Assembly (NCBI GenBank): GCA_008729055.1
Contig: SDUX01000005.1
Span: 2,935,018 to 2,999,017, forward strand
From: Pyropia haitanensis
Taxonomy: Eukaryota > Rhodophyta > Bangiophyceae > Bangiales > Bangiaceae
Length of the DNA: 64,000 nucleotides
Direction of reading: 5' to 3'
The notes beneath the pieces are model-generated. The model was given only the letters and a program-made list of their open reading frames with translations. It made no database searches and had not been told where the DNA came from. The position numbers and the translations under genes are program-made. The first letter of the stretch is position 1. The number at the start of each line of letters is the position of its first letter. This document shows, piece after piece, positions 40,099 through 53,276 of this stretch.

Positions 40099-40720
40099 AG
40101 CCGCTGACGGCGGCGGCGCGGCCGACGTGATCCGGCTGGCGCTGCCCCCTCGGCGCATCTCCTACTTGCTTCGGTCGCCCGGCTCCCGCCGCCGCCTCAA
40201 CGTGTTTGGTGAGCGCGCCCTGCGGTCGATGCTCATCCGCCTGTCGGCCGAGTACGGCTGGAACTACACGACGACGTCGTTTTCGGGGTCCCAGCGTCTC
40301 GCCGCGCAGGTCGCGGCGGTCCGCCAGACGGGAGTGGCGGTGGGCGTCCACGGGGCCAACCTGGTCAACGCGCAGTTTCTGCCCGCGGGCGGCGCCCTCT
40401 TTGAGCTCTTCCCCTTTCGCTACGTCCGCTTCTACTACATGGCCGGCGGCAACGCGGGCCTGCGCTACTCGTACCACGCCGCGGCGGCGGGGGTGGAGCG
40501 CGACTGCGCGATGGACAGCTGGTGCTTCCTCCACTACCGCGAGTCCGTGCTGCAGCTGCAGCCGGCCGACATGGTCGCCGTCGAGGCGCGCCTGCGGGCG
40601 GCGATGGAGTGGGTGGAGCGTCTGTGGCAGGCTTTTCCCGACGGCTGGGCGACGCTGTCGGGGCGGGGGGCAGATTACCACTTTCCGCCGCTACCGCCGT
40701 ACCGGCGGCCGGCTTCCTGA
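38350..40720 (+). CDS. GT61-family glycosyltransferase, type II membrane protein
   Basis: The product is a Golgi/ER glycosyltransferase of the GT61 (DUF563) group, which transfers sugars such as xylose or GlcNAc to glycans. A cytosolic tail with a Gly run is followed by a hydrophobic anchor at about residues 60-84 (CCVAVLVSGLLATSVALLVV). The luminal domain contains YEYTSNICHFGRAWQFGLHV, a conserved GT61 signature, and later GVHGANLVNAQFLPAGGALF with ELFPF, the most conserved block of the family. These two blocks lie in different frames. The frame moves twice: at the G run 39537-39547 and at the C run near 39704-39711, each time as if one base were missing. The stretch between reads well as an acidic linker (DDDGAAVDEDPAEEPSTYD). 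I treat this as one intact gene with two assembly errors. An intron is less likely because the linker is coding-like. The acceptor and donor sugars cannot be predicted. Confidence 0.87.
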
Positions 40721-41476
40721 AGCGTCGGGTGGGGGGTCAGCCCGCCCCGGCCGGCGCCCACGAGGACAGGGGAGAGGGCGCCATGCCAAGGGCGTTCGTG
40801 TGGCGCCCTCCTCGCTGGTGGTCGCCGCCTCTGTCGCTGCCGCACCCGCCGCCGAGGGTGCGTCATCCCCTAGCACTGGGGAGTGACGTTGACGCGTCAC
40901 TGTGCGCCGCCACCGACAGGGGGGCACCCACCTGGTGCGCGGCGACACGCCCCCCCGTGAGGGGCGCGTCGGGCAGACGCGCGCTACGCTCCCCCCCCCT
41001 CCCCCGCCCCCGCATGTGTCTCTTTGCCGGGTGTGGACGACTCGAGGAGCACGGCCGTCGCCCGACAGCCGCACCACAGGCGCTTGTCGGTGTCGTGCGC
41101 ACGGCAATTGGGGGAGCGTGCGTCGCGGGGGGGCGTCCCGCGGGGGGGCGGCGTCCCTCGGGGCGGGGCGGAAGGGGAGAGAGGGTGCGTAGCGTGACAG
41201 TAGCATGCCGGCGGGCAAGGCTGGAGAATCGGGGAGCGGGGGGGCGACCGTTGCGGGGCGCGGTGCAGCACGTAGGGTCGGGGAAGCACACGTTGTGGGG
41301 GAGGGGTTGTGGCGAGGAGGGCGGCGACGCGGCGCAGCGGTGGCCGGTGCCCAGCGCGCTTTGAGCCACGCGTCGTCTCCTGCTGTGCCACCGCGGTGCC
41401 ATTGCGTACGCGTGGGCGTCTGTGGTGGTCGGCGTGGAAGCCGTTCCTCTGGGGCCCGCTTCGATGCCAACGGCTG
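40721..41476. other. Intergenic region
   Basis: No gene recognised between the convergent GT61 and Cys-rich genes. It contains runs of C and G and Arg-rich frames on both strands. Confidence 0.4.
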
Positions 41477-41887
41477 TCAACGTCGTCTCGTGGCTCGCGC
41501 ACCGCGCGTTCCGCCCCTCAGTGCGGCCCGGCACTCGCCGGGCGCGGCGCACGGGCGGAGCGCGTCGAGCGCGTCGGCCGGCAGCGGTGCGCACACGCCC
41601 GCCGTGGGGGGGGGGAGGCGCACGCCGCAGGCGCCGACGGGGGGGGGGGCGGGGGGGAAGGCGCCCTGGCCGAGGACGCACGTGTCGCCGCGGCCACACG
41701 GGACGGCGGCGCGGCCAAAGCAGCCGCCGTTGGCGGAGGGGCCAGTGGCAGGGGTCCCCGCCGCCGCCGCCGTCGAACCGGTCGGCGCCGCCGTGACGGA
41801 GGCGGCGGCGACCGCCGCCGTCACCGCGGCGGCCGCGACGGCCGCGGCGACGAGGCAGACGGCGCCGCGGTGAAGCGGGAAGAGCAT
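41477..41887 (-). CDS. Small Cys-rich secreted protein, paralogue 1
   Basis: The frame from the Met at 41887 begins MLFPLHRGAVCLVAAAVAAA, a typical signal peptide with a hydrophobic core, followed by an Ala/Thr-rich stretch. The mature part reads GGCFGRAAVPCGRGDTCVLG, then a Pro-rich loop, then TAGVCAPLPADALDALRPCA and GEC: six cysteines in a compact arrangement suggesting disulfides. It is 136 residues long and ends in an Arg-rich tail that is absent from paralogue 2, so the end may be frameshifted. Paralogue 2 lies at 53277-53879 in the opposite orientation. The function is unknown. The C-x6-PC-x4-C pattern recalls small extracellular Cys-rich modules, but I cannot name the family. Confidence 0.6.
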   Translation of the reverse strand: MLFPLHRGAVCLVAAAVAAAAVTAAVAAASVTAAPTGSTAAAAGTPATGPSANGGCFGRAAVPCGRGDTCVLGQGAFPPAPPPVGACGVRLPPPTAGVCAPLPADALDALRPCAAPGECRAALRGGTRGARATRRR

Positions 41888-43472
41888 GACAGCATGTACA
41901 GGTGCCGGTGGGCTTGACATGGGGACAGGGCAGGGAAGACAAAGCAGGGGATGGGGGGGGGCGAGGACAACCAACAGGCGCTCGAGTCGCGGCCCCCTCG
42001 GATCGGGTCTACGGGACAGCAAGGGGCACGGGGGGGGAGAGTGGGCAAGGATAGCCGGTCGAGGCGGGTGCACCACCCACGAGGGGCGGTGGCCCTCACG
42101 AAACAACTGGCGCCGACTGCCGGCGCCCGGGCGCGGCTGCCTGATGCGGTGAAGGCGTTCCCTTCTTAAGGAGCAGAGGCCGGTGGGACCGGCCGGCTGG
42201 CACGACACGGCGTGCGAGCGGGTCGTCTTCCTTTGGTGCCCCCCCCTCTCCCCTCCTCATACCTCCCGGCGGCGTGAGGCACGCCGGCTGCCGCCGCGGT
42301 GGCCAGCTCCTCATAAGCGCGCCGCGGGGTCTCGACTACACGGGTATCCGCATCCGAGCTGCGCCGGGAAGGCGGCCGGATTGGGGCGACGGTGGCGGCG
42401 GGCACCCCCACCCGAACCTCCTCCGCCTTCCCCCCCTGACCATCTGCCGCCGCACCCGCCACTCCCCCTCTCGCCCCGCAGCCGGCACGGTGGCGGCGCT
42501 AGCGGCGGTGGGGGTGGCGTCGGCAGCGATGCGAGGGGGGAGTGTGGCCCACCGCCGCAGCGGCCACCCCGCCCCCCCACCTCTCTAGCCCGGCAGCCGG
42601 GATGGCGGCGAGGGTGGGGGTGGCCACACAAGTCGTGGCGGTGGGGGTGGGGCAGCGGCTGTGGCGTGTGCCCGGGCGGCAACCCCCCCCGCCCCCCTAC
42701 CCCCCCCACCTGCCTTGAGCGGTCCCGCGCCACCCCCACCCCCGGCGCCCGCTACTCCCTGCACACCCGCCCCGCTGCTCGCACGGCGACGGTGGGGGCG
42801 GCCGCAGCGGCAGCGGCGGCGACGGAGGCGTCGACGGCGGTGGTCGCGGCGGTCGCAGCATCGACGACGGTGGCGGCGGTGGCGTTGACGGCGGCGGTCG
42901 CGGCGGTCGCTGCATCGGCGACGGTGGCGGCGGTGGCTTTACCGGCGGCGGCGGCGGCGGCGGCGGCGGCGTCAACGGGCGCCGCGGCCGCTGCTCCCCC
43001 ACCGCCCCCACCGCCGCGTGCGGCCGGTGTGGCGTGGGTGGGTGGCGCGCAGGGGGCCGGCGCGCGTCCGGCGGCGCGGCGCGCGGGGAGGGGGGGCCAC
43101 AGCGGGGCGGGGTTGCCGCCCCGCTGGCGCCCTGCCGCCGCCGCCACCACCGCCGACGCGGCGGTGGCGGGCCGTTGCGCGACGTTGCGTCGCGCCGCCG
43201 CAGCCGCCGCCGCCGTGCGGCACACGCCCCGACGGCGCAGTGGATAGGAGAGATGGGAAGGAGGGGAGGGGGTTCCGGTCTGAGCGGCCACCCGCACCCC
43301 CCCAACCCCCCTTCTCCCCCAGCACACCCACCCCCTCCGCCCCAAAAACGGGCATGCCGAGACGGCGCAACGGCTGCCGCTGCACCCACCCGGCACCCCA
43401 GAAGTGCCTGCCCCCCCTCCTCATCCCTACCCAGGCCGCCCATTCCCCTCACCCCCATCCCAGCGGCACGCA
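41888..43472. other. Spacer of the left duplication member
   Basis: No convincing gene. Contains the 54-bp repeat listed separately and G/C-run-rich sequence homologous in part to 52114-53276. Confidence 0.4.
42843..42960. repeat. 54-bp tandem repeat, two units
   Basis: The block starting GTCGCGGCGGTCGC at 42843 recurs at 42897 with a few substitutions. The period is a multiple of three, giving an 18-residue Ala/Val repeat in one frame, but no gene context supports translation. Confidence 0.7.
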
Positions 43473-45981
<2,509 letters not shown>

Positions 45982-47621
45982 ATGCCGTTCCGCCTTGCCC
46001 ACATCAGCGACGTGCACGTGTCGGCGCCGTCGTCGACGCCCTCGCCCGCGTCGACGAGCTTCTTCAAGCACGTCGCCACCAACAAGCGTCTCCTCGGCTG
46101 GCTCACCCTCCGCACCGCCCGCGGCGCCGACGCGTACCCGCCAGAGGTGTTTGCCGCGGCGCTGGCCGACATGTGGGCCGTCGCGCCTTCCACCCCCGGC
46201 GCCGCCGGTGGGGGGGGCGGGGAATGGGCGGGCGTCCACCACACGGTGCTAACGGGGGACGTCACTAACCTGTCGCTCGTCGCCGAGTTTGCCGCCGCCC
46301 GCGCGCTTGTGGACGCTGCGTTCTTTGCGCGCGTGGACGCGGCGTCGGCGGTGGCCGCGGCGGGGGGCAGGGGGGTGTCGCCCGCCGCCGGCGACAGTGG
46401 CGACAGTGGTGATAGCGGCGGCGTCGGGGACGATGACGACGGCGGCGGCGGCGGTGGTGGCGGGGCGGTCGCGCCGCTGTCGTCGCTCCTGTCGGTCATC
46501 CCCGGCAACCACGACGCGTACCTCCCCCGCACCGTCACGTCGAGCCTATTTGCCAAGTACTTTGGCGACGTGGCGTCGCCCGACATGCACTTTGGGCGGT
46601 TCGCAACGGCGGGGACCGGGCGGCACCGGCGGCATCGGCACCGGCGGCAGTCGCCCCACCGGCACCGACCCGACACCGCACCGCCGCATCAGCGGGGGGG
46701 GGGGAGGCGCCGCTACCGCCGCCCCTGGCGGTCGCGCCGCCCCCCGACGTGACGGCGGTGGTGCAGTCGCCGCCGCCAGTGGCGCAGGCCAATGGCGGCC
46801 CGCCGAGCCCTGCGGCTGGTGCCGAGGCGCCGGCCGCCGTGACGGCTGTCACGGCGACCGCGAAGGCAACTGTCGCTGCTGCTGCGGCCGCTGCGGCGGC
46901 GGCGATGGCGGCAGCGTCCCCCGTTGGCGTCCCCGCGGCGGTCGTCTCCCCCTCCTCCCCCGGCGTGCGCCCCCCCCCCGACTATGTGAACCCCCCCCCC
47001 GGCACGCTTCCGAGCCCGTCAGAGGACGAGGACCGGCTGCCGCGGGAGGCGGGCTTCCCCTACGTCAAGCTCCTCGGCGCCAACAAGTCCATCGCGCTGG
47101 TGTGCCTCAACTCGGGCGTCGCAACGTCCGCATTTGAGTCGTGCGGCACCGTTGGCGCCGCACAGGCCGCCGCGGCCGACGCAGCGATCGCCGCGGCCGT
47201 CGACGCGGGCGCCCGCTTCCTCATTGTCGCCGTCCACCACCCGCCGCGGGTGTGCCACGGGGCGTGGAAGGAGGCGAACCGGGGCCTCGGCGACATTTGG
47301 CGCGTCACGCGGCTGTGCGCGCGGTGGGGGGTGGGCCTCGCGCTGCACGGGCACAACCACGTGCCGTACCGCGGGTGGATGGACGGCTCGCCGGCGACGC
47401 TGGTCGTGGACGCGGGCAGCGGCACGTACGTTGGGGGGGGGGCGGACGTTATGGCCCGCTACAACGTGTACGACATTGACGACGAGGGGGGGGGGGGGCT
47501 GCTCGGGATTTCCGCCCGGGTGTGGGACCCGGTCGTGGGGGGGTTTATGACGCTGCCGCTGGATATCCCGCCACGGCCGGGGGGGGGCTGCGAGGTGGGG
47601 GTGGGGGGCGACGGCGGCTGA
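45982..47621 (+). CDS. Calcineurin-like metallophosphoesterase
   Basis: This is a two-metal phosphoesterase of the class that includes bacterial cyclic-AMP phosphodiesterase CpdA. The start ATG has good context (GCCACCATG). All five metal-binding blocks are present in order: D10-x-H12 in AHISDVHV, GD in LTGDVTN near residue 93, GNHD in VIPGNHDAY near 175, the H in VAVHHPPRVCHG, and H-x-H in LALHGHNHVPYRG. The first three blocks are in one frame and the last two in another; the change occurs within about 46600-46702, most simply at the G run 46693-46702 as one missing base. The region between is Pro/Ala/Gly-rich and includes an acidic DDDDGGGG patch, so an inserted low-complexity loop separates the halves of the domain. 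No signal peptide is evident, suggesting a cytosolic enzyme. The substrate could be a cyclic nucleotide, lipid or other phosphodiester; the sequence does not decide. Confidence 0.85.
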
Positions 47622-48469
47622 TGCGGCTGGCGGGGGGTCCGCGTGCGCAGTACGGGAGCCGTCTGGAGCCCCGTTCTAGGGGGTTGCCCGGGTTCAAAGC
47701 GCGCTGTCGTTGTGGACGTCGTGGCTGTGGGTGGCCCGCGGGATGTCACCGCCGTTGCCACTGGGCGCCGCGTGCGCGGTGCGTGGCACAGCCGGCGCAT
47801 CGGCCGGGCCTCGACAGTTGGCAGCCGCGTCGCTCCTCGAGGGGGTGGTATGAGGCAGCCCGTGCACCGGCCGGGCCGCGATGGCTGGCAGCTGCGTCAT
47901 TTCCCGTGTGGATGGCGCCCGCAGCACACGACCGCCGCAGCCCATCTGCACGTGCCGCGTGGGAGGGGCGCAGAGGGGCGTAGGCAGTCTCGGAACAGGG
48001 TTGAACCCGCCCTCTCGGCACACCGCGGGCGCGGAAAAACCGCCAGGTGTGCCTCGCGTACAACGGAAAAATAAAGGAATGGCTTCGACGCGCCCGCCGG
48101 CGTACGCCAAGCCACACGCGGGTGCGCACAACGCGCTCCCAAGCGCAAACACGCTGGGAGCCATTGACGCGCCGAGCCCCGCGGCGCACGCCGTCCCATC
48201 ACGTGGACCACGGCGCCACGGCGCTCTGCGACGTGCGGACCACCACCACATCACCCATCGCACGCCACTGGTCACCGTCGCGCCGCAACGGCACCACCCA
48301 CACCAGCACTCCACCACTTTCAACCTCCACCCCGCCTGTCACCTAGCTCCCACCTCGAACCCCTCGTCAGCGCCTCCTCAAACCCCGCGTCCCCCCCTCC
48401 TCGCCCCCAGCACCTGGCACGCCCACCCCACCCCCCCCCCTTTCCCTCACGCCGCCCCAAGCCGCCACA
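47622..48469. other. Intergenic region between convergent genes
   Basis: No gene recognised. AAAAATAAAGG at 48066-48076 is a possible polyadenylation signal for the phosphoesterase gene. Confidence 0.4.
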
Positions 48470-49363
48470 CTATGCCGACGGACCGGCTGCCCCCCCGCCC
48501 CCCCCCCCACCTGATGCCGCCCCGTACTGCTTGAGGAGCCGCGCGAGCCCCCCCTCCTCGGCTAGCGTCGCGCGGCTCACATCCTCCTCTTTCCACCCGC
48601 CGTCGACGACAAAAATGCGGCGGGGCACCATCGCGTTGGGCAGCCGCCGCTGCGCGTGCATCATCAGCGCCGACTCGGACACGTTGGCCGCCGCCACCCC
48701 CGGCGCCACCGAGACCACACAGTACACCTCGTACCCATACTTGACGTCGGGGCAGCCAAACGCGCGGGCCTTGCCGACCAGCGAGGACAGGCGCATGGCG
48801 CGCTCCACGTCGTCCAGCGCGACGGTGACGGTCTTGACGAGCACGTCGCCCTCGTCATTCCCCTCCCACCCGGCGGGCGTGATGGCCCGCACCGCCGGCG
48901 GCGCGGGCAGCGCCGGCGGCGTCGCCGCCGACGACGCGTCGGCAATGAGCGACCGCGGCAGCGTCGCGGCGGGCGCCGACGTGATCGCCGCGGCCTGCGC
49001 GACCGACGCGGACGCGAGCGCCTCGGCCTGCAGGCGGAGCGCACGGGAGCGCTCGGCCGCGCGCGCCGCCGCGGCGGTCGCCGCCTCAATCCCCTCCATG
49101 TTGAGCTGCATCAGCACGGGCGGCGGCACCGCCGCGGCGGCCGCCGATGAGGTCGCCGCCGCGGTCGCCGCGGCGGTCGCGGCGGCGGCGGCGCGCGCCT
49201 CGGCGGCTGCGCGGGCGGCCTCGGCGGTGGTCAGCCGCGCGCGCGCGGCGGCGACCGCGGCGGACCGCTCCGACGCGACCGCCGTCGACAGCGACGCCTG
49301 GTCCGCCTCGACCGCCGACAGGCGGGAGAGGATCTTGCCGACGCTCGCCTCCGACGACGCCAT
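48470..49363 (-). CDS. Coiled-coil protein with AMP-binding C-terminal-like domain
   Basis: The frame from the Met at 49363 encodes 297 residues: MASSEASVGKILSRLSAVEA, then a long Ala/Glu/Arg helix (about 10-110) suited to a coiled coil, an Ala/Pro linker, and a compact domain at about 165-275. That domain reads LDDVERAMRLSSLVGKARAF, GCPDVKYGYEVYCVVSVAPG, LMMHAQRRLPNAMVPRRIFV and VDG. This matches the C-terminal lid domain of acyl-CoA synthetases and related adenylating enzymes (E-x-x-L, then GxPDxxxGxxVxAxVV, then R-L-x-x-x-x-VP-x-x-I/F-x-x-VD). The large N-terminal adenylation domain is absent, so the protein is not a complete synthetase. It shares a 1.17-kb divergent upstream region with the methionine aminopeptidase 2 gene. 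It may be structural or regulatory; function unknown. Confidence 0.65.
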   Translation of the reverse strand: MASSEASVGKILSRLSAVEADQASLSTAVASERSAAVAAARARLTTAEAARAAAEARAAAAATAAATAAATSSAAAAAVPPPVLMQLNMEGIEAATAAAARAAERSRALRLQAEALASASVAQAAAITSAPAATLPRSLIADASSAATPPALPAPPAVRAITPAGWEGNDEGDVLVKTVTVALDDVERAMRLSSLVGKARAFGCPDVKYGYEVYCVVSVAPGVAAANVSESALMMHAQRRLPNAMVPRRIFVVDGGWKEEDVSRATLAEEGGLARLLKQYGAASGGGGGGGAAGPSA

Positions 49364-50529
49364 GGCGGTGGTCGCCAGCGTGACGGGGGGGGGAACGGGT
49401 ACGCGGAGGGAGGGGAGGGGAGGGGTGGGGTAGGGGGCGAAGGACGAGGGCGAGGACAGGAGAAGAGGCCGCGGCGGCAATAGAGGCGTGACGCAAGGGC
49501 GCGGCGGCGGCAATGGTGAGCAAACAGCCACACGCCGCGCGGGCAGGGGGGGGGGGGGGGGAGTGCCGACGGGGGCGGCGACGGCCGCGCGGCCCGCCCA
49601 CACCCGCCGCTGCCGGTGGGGCGCGCGCCCACGCACGGCAGCGGTGGGGCCAATGGGGGTGGCGACGACGCGCGCTCCCACGTGGCCGGAGCACCAGCAC
49701 GCGCAGGTAGTTTGGGGCGGTGGCGGGGGGCCCGCGGGGGGAGGGGGGGGACGAAGAGGGGGAGGAGAGGGAGGGGGTTGGTGGCGGTGGGCCCGCCGCG
49801 CCGCGTCGGCGTACACTCGCGGCCAGCGGCGTGGCGGGAGGCGACTGGCGTGCGGGCAGGCGGGGAACGCGGGGGCGGGAGGCGAGCTGCTCCGTGAGGG
49901 CGGGGGGGCGCGGGGGGGGGGGGCGGGGTGGGGGACGCGGCGGACGGCGCAGCGCGAACCGCGGGCGCCCGCCGCAGTGGCGGGAAGGGCCGGGGGGGGG
50001 GGAAGCGCCGCGGCTCGCGTGGCTGTCGCCGTCACCGCCTCGCCGACCGCGTGGCGCTGCAGGTGACGCTTGGTCCCCGCCCCCGCGCCGGCGCGCGCGA
50101 CGCCGCGGCAACGCCGTGCGGCGCGCGCGTGCCACGTGCGCGTTCTGCGGAGCTGGCAGCAGCGTGACATTCCACACCAAATACACAATACACTCACCTT
50201 GTACACTTACACTTCGCATGGACAGTCCACCCTGTCGATAAAGTACAAAAAAGAATTCAAAGTACTGGTAAACAACCGTGGCCAAAAAGAGGGTTTTCCC
50301 AATGCTTTCACTCAGTTACGAACGTTGATCCGCCCGCCGTCGAGCCACCGCAGGCTCACCGCGAGTGCCTGCCTCCCTCTTCCGTTGCCCGCCTCCGCCG
50401 CGGCGGTGACCACCGCACGGCCTGACGACCTCGGCCGTGCCGGCGGCGCCACGCCGCCGCCTACGACGCGCGGCGACGCGTGCCTCCCCCCCTTGCTCGC
50501 CACCGCCTGCCTACGTCCCACCTTTGACC
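49364..50529. other. Divergent promoter region
   Basis: This region lies between the starts of the coiled-coil gene (leftwards) and the methionine aminopeptidase 2 gene (rightwards). It is GC- and G-run-rich except for an AT-richer island at about 50160-50330 containing CGATAAAGTACAAAAAAG, which stands out from its surroundings. No defined core element is recognised. Confidence 0.4.
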
Positions 50530-51624
50530 ATGGATGCCAAGGTGGCTGGGGGTACCGCCGCCTTGCTGCCGCGGACGGGCGGGGTCAAGAAGCGCCGTGC
50601 GGCGGCGGCCGCCCGCCCCGTCGGCCGGCCCGCCGGCCGGCCACCGCCGCCAGCCCCATCCCCAGCCGCTGCCGCGGCACCCGTACCCGCTCGCCCGGAC
50701 TCCGCCGTCGGTGCATTGGCCACCCCTCTCCCTGCCGTCGCGCCCACTGCCGCGACCGCTGCTGCTGCCGCCGCCACCACCGCCGCCTCCGCCGCTGCCG
50801 CCGCCGCCGCCGCCGCCGCCGCCGCACCCGCTGCCGTGGACGTGGCGGCGGGTACCCCCCCCACGGACCAGACCCTTCCCGTCGGCGCCCCCCTCGACGG
50901 CCCCCCCCCCCCCACGGACGCGTTCCCGCCCGTGGTCCCCTTGCGCGTCCTCTACGCCGGCACGCCCTTCCCCGCCGGCGAGCTCCTCGCCTACACCGAC
51001 GCGAACGCGTACCGCACGGCCGACGCGGAGCTGGCCGAGCGGGACCGGCTGTCGTCCCCCCGCCTGGAGCGGCTGCGCCACGCGGCCGAGGCGCACCGGC
51101 GGGTGCGCGCGGCGATGGCGCCCCACATCCGCCCCGGCGTGACGACGCTGTCCATCGTGGAGCGCCTCGAGGCGCTGACGCGCGCGCACCTTGGCGCCGA
51201 TGACCTGCGGGGCGGCTGCGCCTTCCCGACGGGCGTCTCCCTCAACGAGGTTGCCGCGCACGATACGCCCAACCCGGGGGACCCGCCGCGGGTGCTGACG
51301 CCCCGGGATGTGGTCAAGGTGGACTTTGGCACCCACGTGGCGGGGCGGATTATCGACAGCGCGTGGACGGTGGGGGGGGGACCCGCCGCCGCGCCGCTCC
51401 TCGCCGCCGTCCGCGAGGCGACCGACGCGGGCGTCGCCGCCGCGGGCATTGACGTGCGGCTGGCAGACGTTGGCGCCGCCATCCAAGAGGTGATGGAGGC
51501 GGCCGAGGTGGACACCCCCGCGGGGCCCGTGCGCGTGCGGAGCGTGCGGAACTTGGGCGGCCACAGCATCGGGCCGTACCGGATTCACGGCGGCAAGGTC
51601 GTGCCGGGCGTGCGCGGTGGCGGC

Positions 51625-51655
<31 letters not shown>

Positions 51656-52113
51656 CGTACGGCCGCCGCCGCCGCCGGCGTGACGTGATGGAGGAGGGGG
51701 AGGTGTACGCGATCGAGACGTTTGGCTCGACGGGGCGCGGGGTGGTGGCCGAGCGCCCCGCGGCCACGACCAGCCACTTTATGCGCGCGTCGGCGGCGGA
51801 CGCGGCGGCCGCGCGGGCGCGGTCGCGGTCGCGGTCGCGGTCGTGGCCGCCGCCGCCGCCGTCGGCGGCGGCGGCGGCGCTGCTGGCAACGATCGACGCG
51901 CGGCACGGGCGGCTCGCGTTTTGTCGGCGGTGGCTCGACCGGGCGGGCGCGGCGGGCCACGGCGCGGCGCTGGCGGAGCTCGTCGCCGCGGGCACCATTG
52001 CGCCGTACCCGCCGCTGGCCGACGTGGCCGGCTCCCTCACCGCCCAGTTTGAGCACACGCTCGTCCTGCGGCCGTGTGTGAAGGAGGTGCTGTCGCGGGG
52101 GGACGACTATTGA
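50530..52113 (+). CDS. METAP2: Methionine aminopeptidase 2
   Basis: The enzyme removes the initiator methionine from nascent cytosolic proteins. The 527-residue frame starts at MDAKVAGGTAALLPRTGG, with a basic KKRR patch and a long Ala-rich stretch in place of the Lys-rich N-terminal region of animal MetAP2. The catalytic half is very well conserved: GCAFPTGVSLNEVAAHDTPN, VVKVDFGTHVAGRIIDSAWT, NLGGHSIGPYRIHGGK, AIETFGSTGRGVV and [20 protein letters not shown]. The substrate histidine and the five metal ligands of the family are all present as H244, D265, D276, H345, E396 and E508. The protein ends in the family terminus RGDDY. An unusual insertion of about 18 residues, mostly glycine and arginine, lies after GGKVVPGV, and a second Arg/Ser, Pro and Ala insertion follows HFMRAS. 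Both are in loops of the known fold. A C-terminal remnant of the same gene is at 43473-44070. Confidence 0.96.
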
Positions 52114-52519
52114 CCGCCGCTGGGGGGGGGGGGGGGCGGCGGGGAGCGGGGGGGGGGGGTGGAGGGGGATTGGCGGGCGGGTGGCGTGCGGGGAGGGAGG
52201 TTGGGGGGCAGGGCGTGGCCCACGCGGCGAGTGGGTGCGGCGGCGGCGGCCGGTGCGCCGTCTTGGCGTGTGCGTCTTTTTTTTGGGGGGGGGGCGAGGG
52301 AGGGGTTGGGTTGGTGATGTGGGGGGGGGGGGGCGGGGGCCTTGGCCGCTCAAACCCAAACCGCCCCATCCCCCACGCTGTGCGCTTGGCCAGGCCGCCG
52401 TCGGCGGTGCCCGCCGCGCGGCACCGGCGGCAGCGGCCCGACGCGACGGCCCGTCGTGGGCCGCCGCGGCCATGGCCGCCGCCGCCGCCGCCCCCCGCCG
52501 TCCTGCCGGTGCGGCGAGC

Positions 52520-52579
<60 letters not shown>

Positions 52580-52875
52580 GGCCACGCCCCCCCGCGCCGC
52601 GCGCGCGTCACGGCGGCGGCCGTCGGCAGGGCGGCCACCCGCACCGCCGCGGCGGCGGCGACGGGGCGAGCGGCGGTTGGGCGTGAGCGGGGGGGCAGGC
52701 GGGTTGCAGGGCGTTGGCGGACGGTGGGGAGGGCGGGGGGGGGGGGGGGAGGGGGGGGGGGGGGGGGGGGTGGCAGGGACGGGGAGGGGTGGCAGGGACG
52801 GGGGTGACCCCCTTCCGGCGGCCGCCCCCAATCCGGCCCGTCCGCGCGCCCGCGTGCAGGCGGGGTGCTCATGAA

Positions 52876-52907
<32 letters not shown>

Positions 52908-53276
52908 CGTCGCGCCTGCCGCCGCCGGGAGGCAGGCGGGGAGGAGGCGGGTACGCCCGCCGGGTCGTGGCGGCCGGGGGTCCCCCCCCCCTCCCCCCCC
53001 CCCCCCCCCCGCCACTGGCGCGTGTGCCCCACCACCCCGGTCGGCCGCGCCCGCGCGGCGGCGGTCGACGACTGCGGGTTTAAGCGCGCCGCGCCGCGGC
53101 GGCGGCGGGCCGGCGCGAGCCACCCCGCGGCGGTCCCGTCGCGCCACCCCCCGCTGTCGCGACGCCCCGGTCCGTGGTGGCCGCTACGAGCGGGCGGTGG
53201 TGTTGGGCGGCTCCCCCCTGCCCCTGCCGCGGTCGCCGACACCTACCCCCCCCCCCCGGCGGCTGGACGGGCTGCC
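52114..53276. other. GC-rich spacer
   Basis: No gene recognised. Very long G runs (52731-52770) and GGC-type triplet runs (52520-52575 and 52875-52910) dominate; all open frames here look compositional. Confidence 0.45.

Noticed and set aside
50461..52872. 803-residue minus-strand frame antisense to methionine aminopeptidase 2
   Set aside because: It is the shadow of a GC-rich conserved gene on the other strand; its composition is Arg/Pro/His-rich without any domain.
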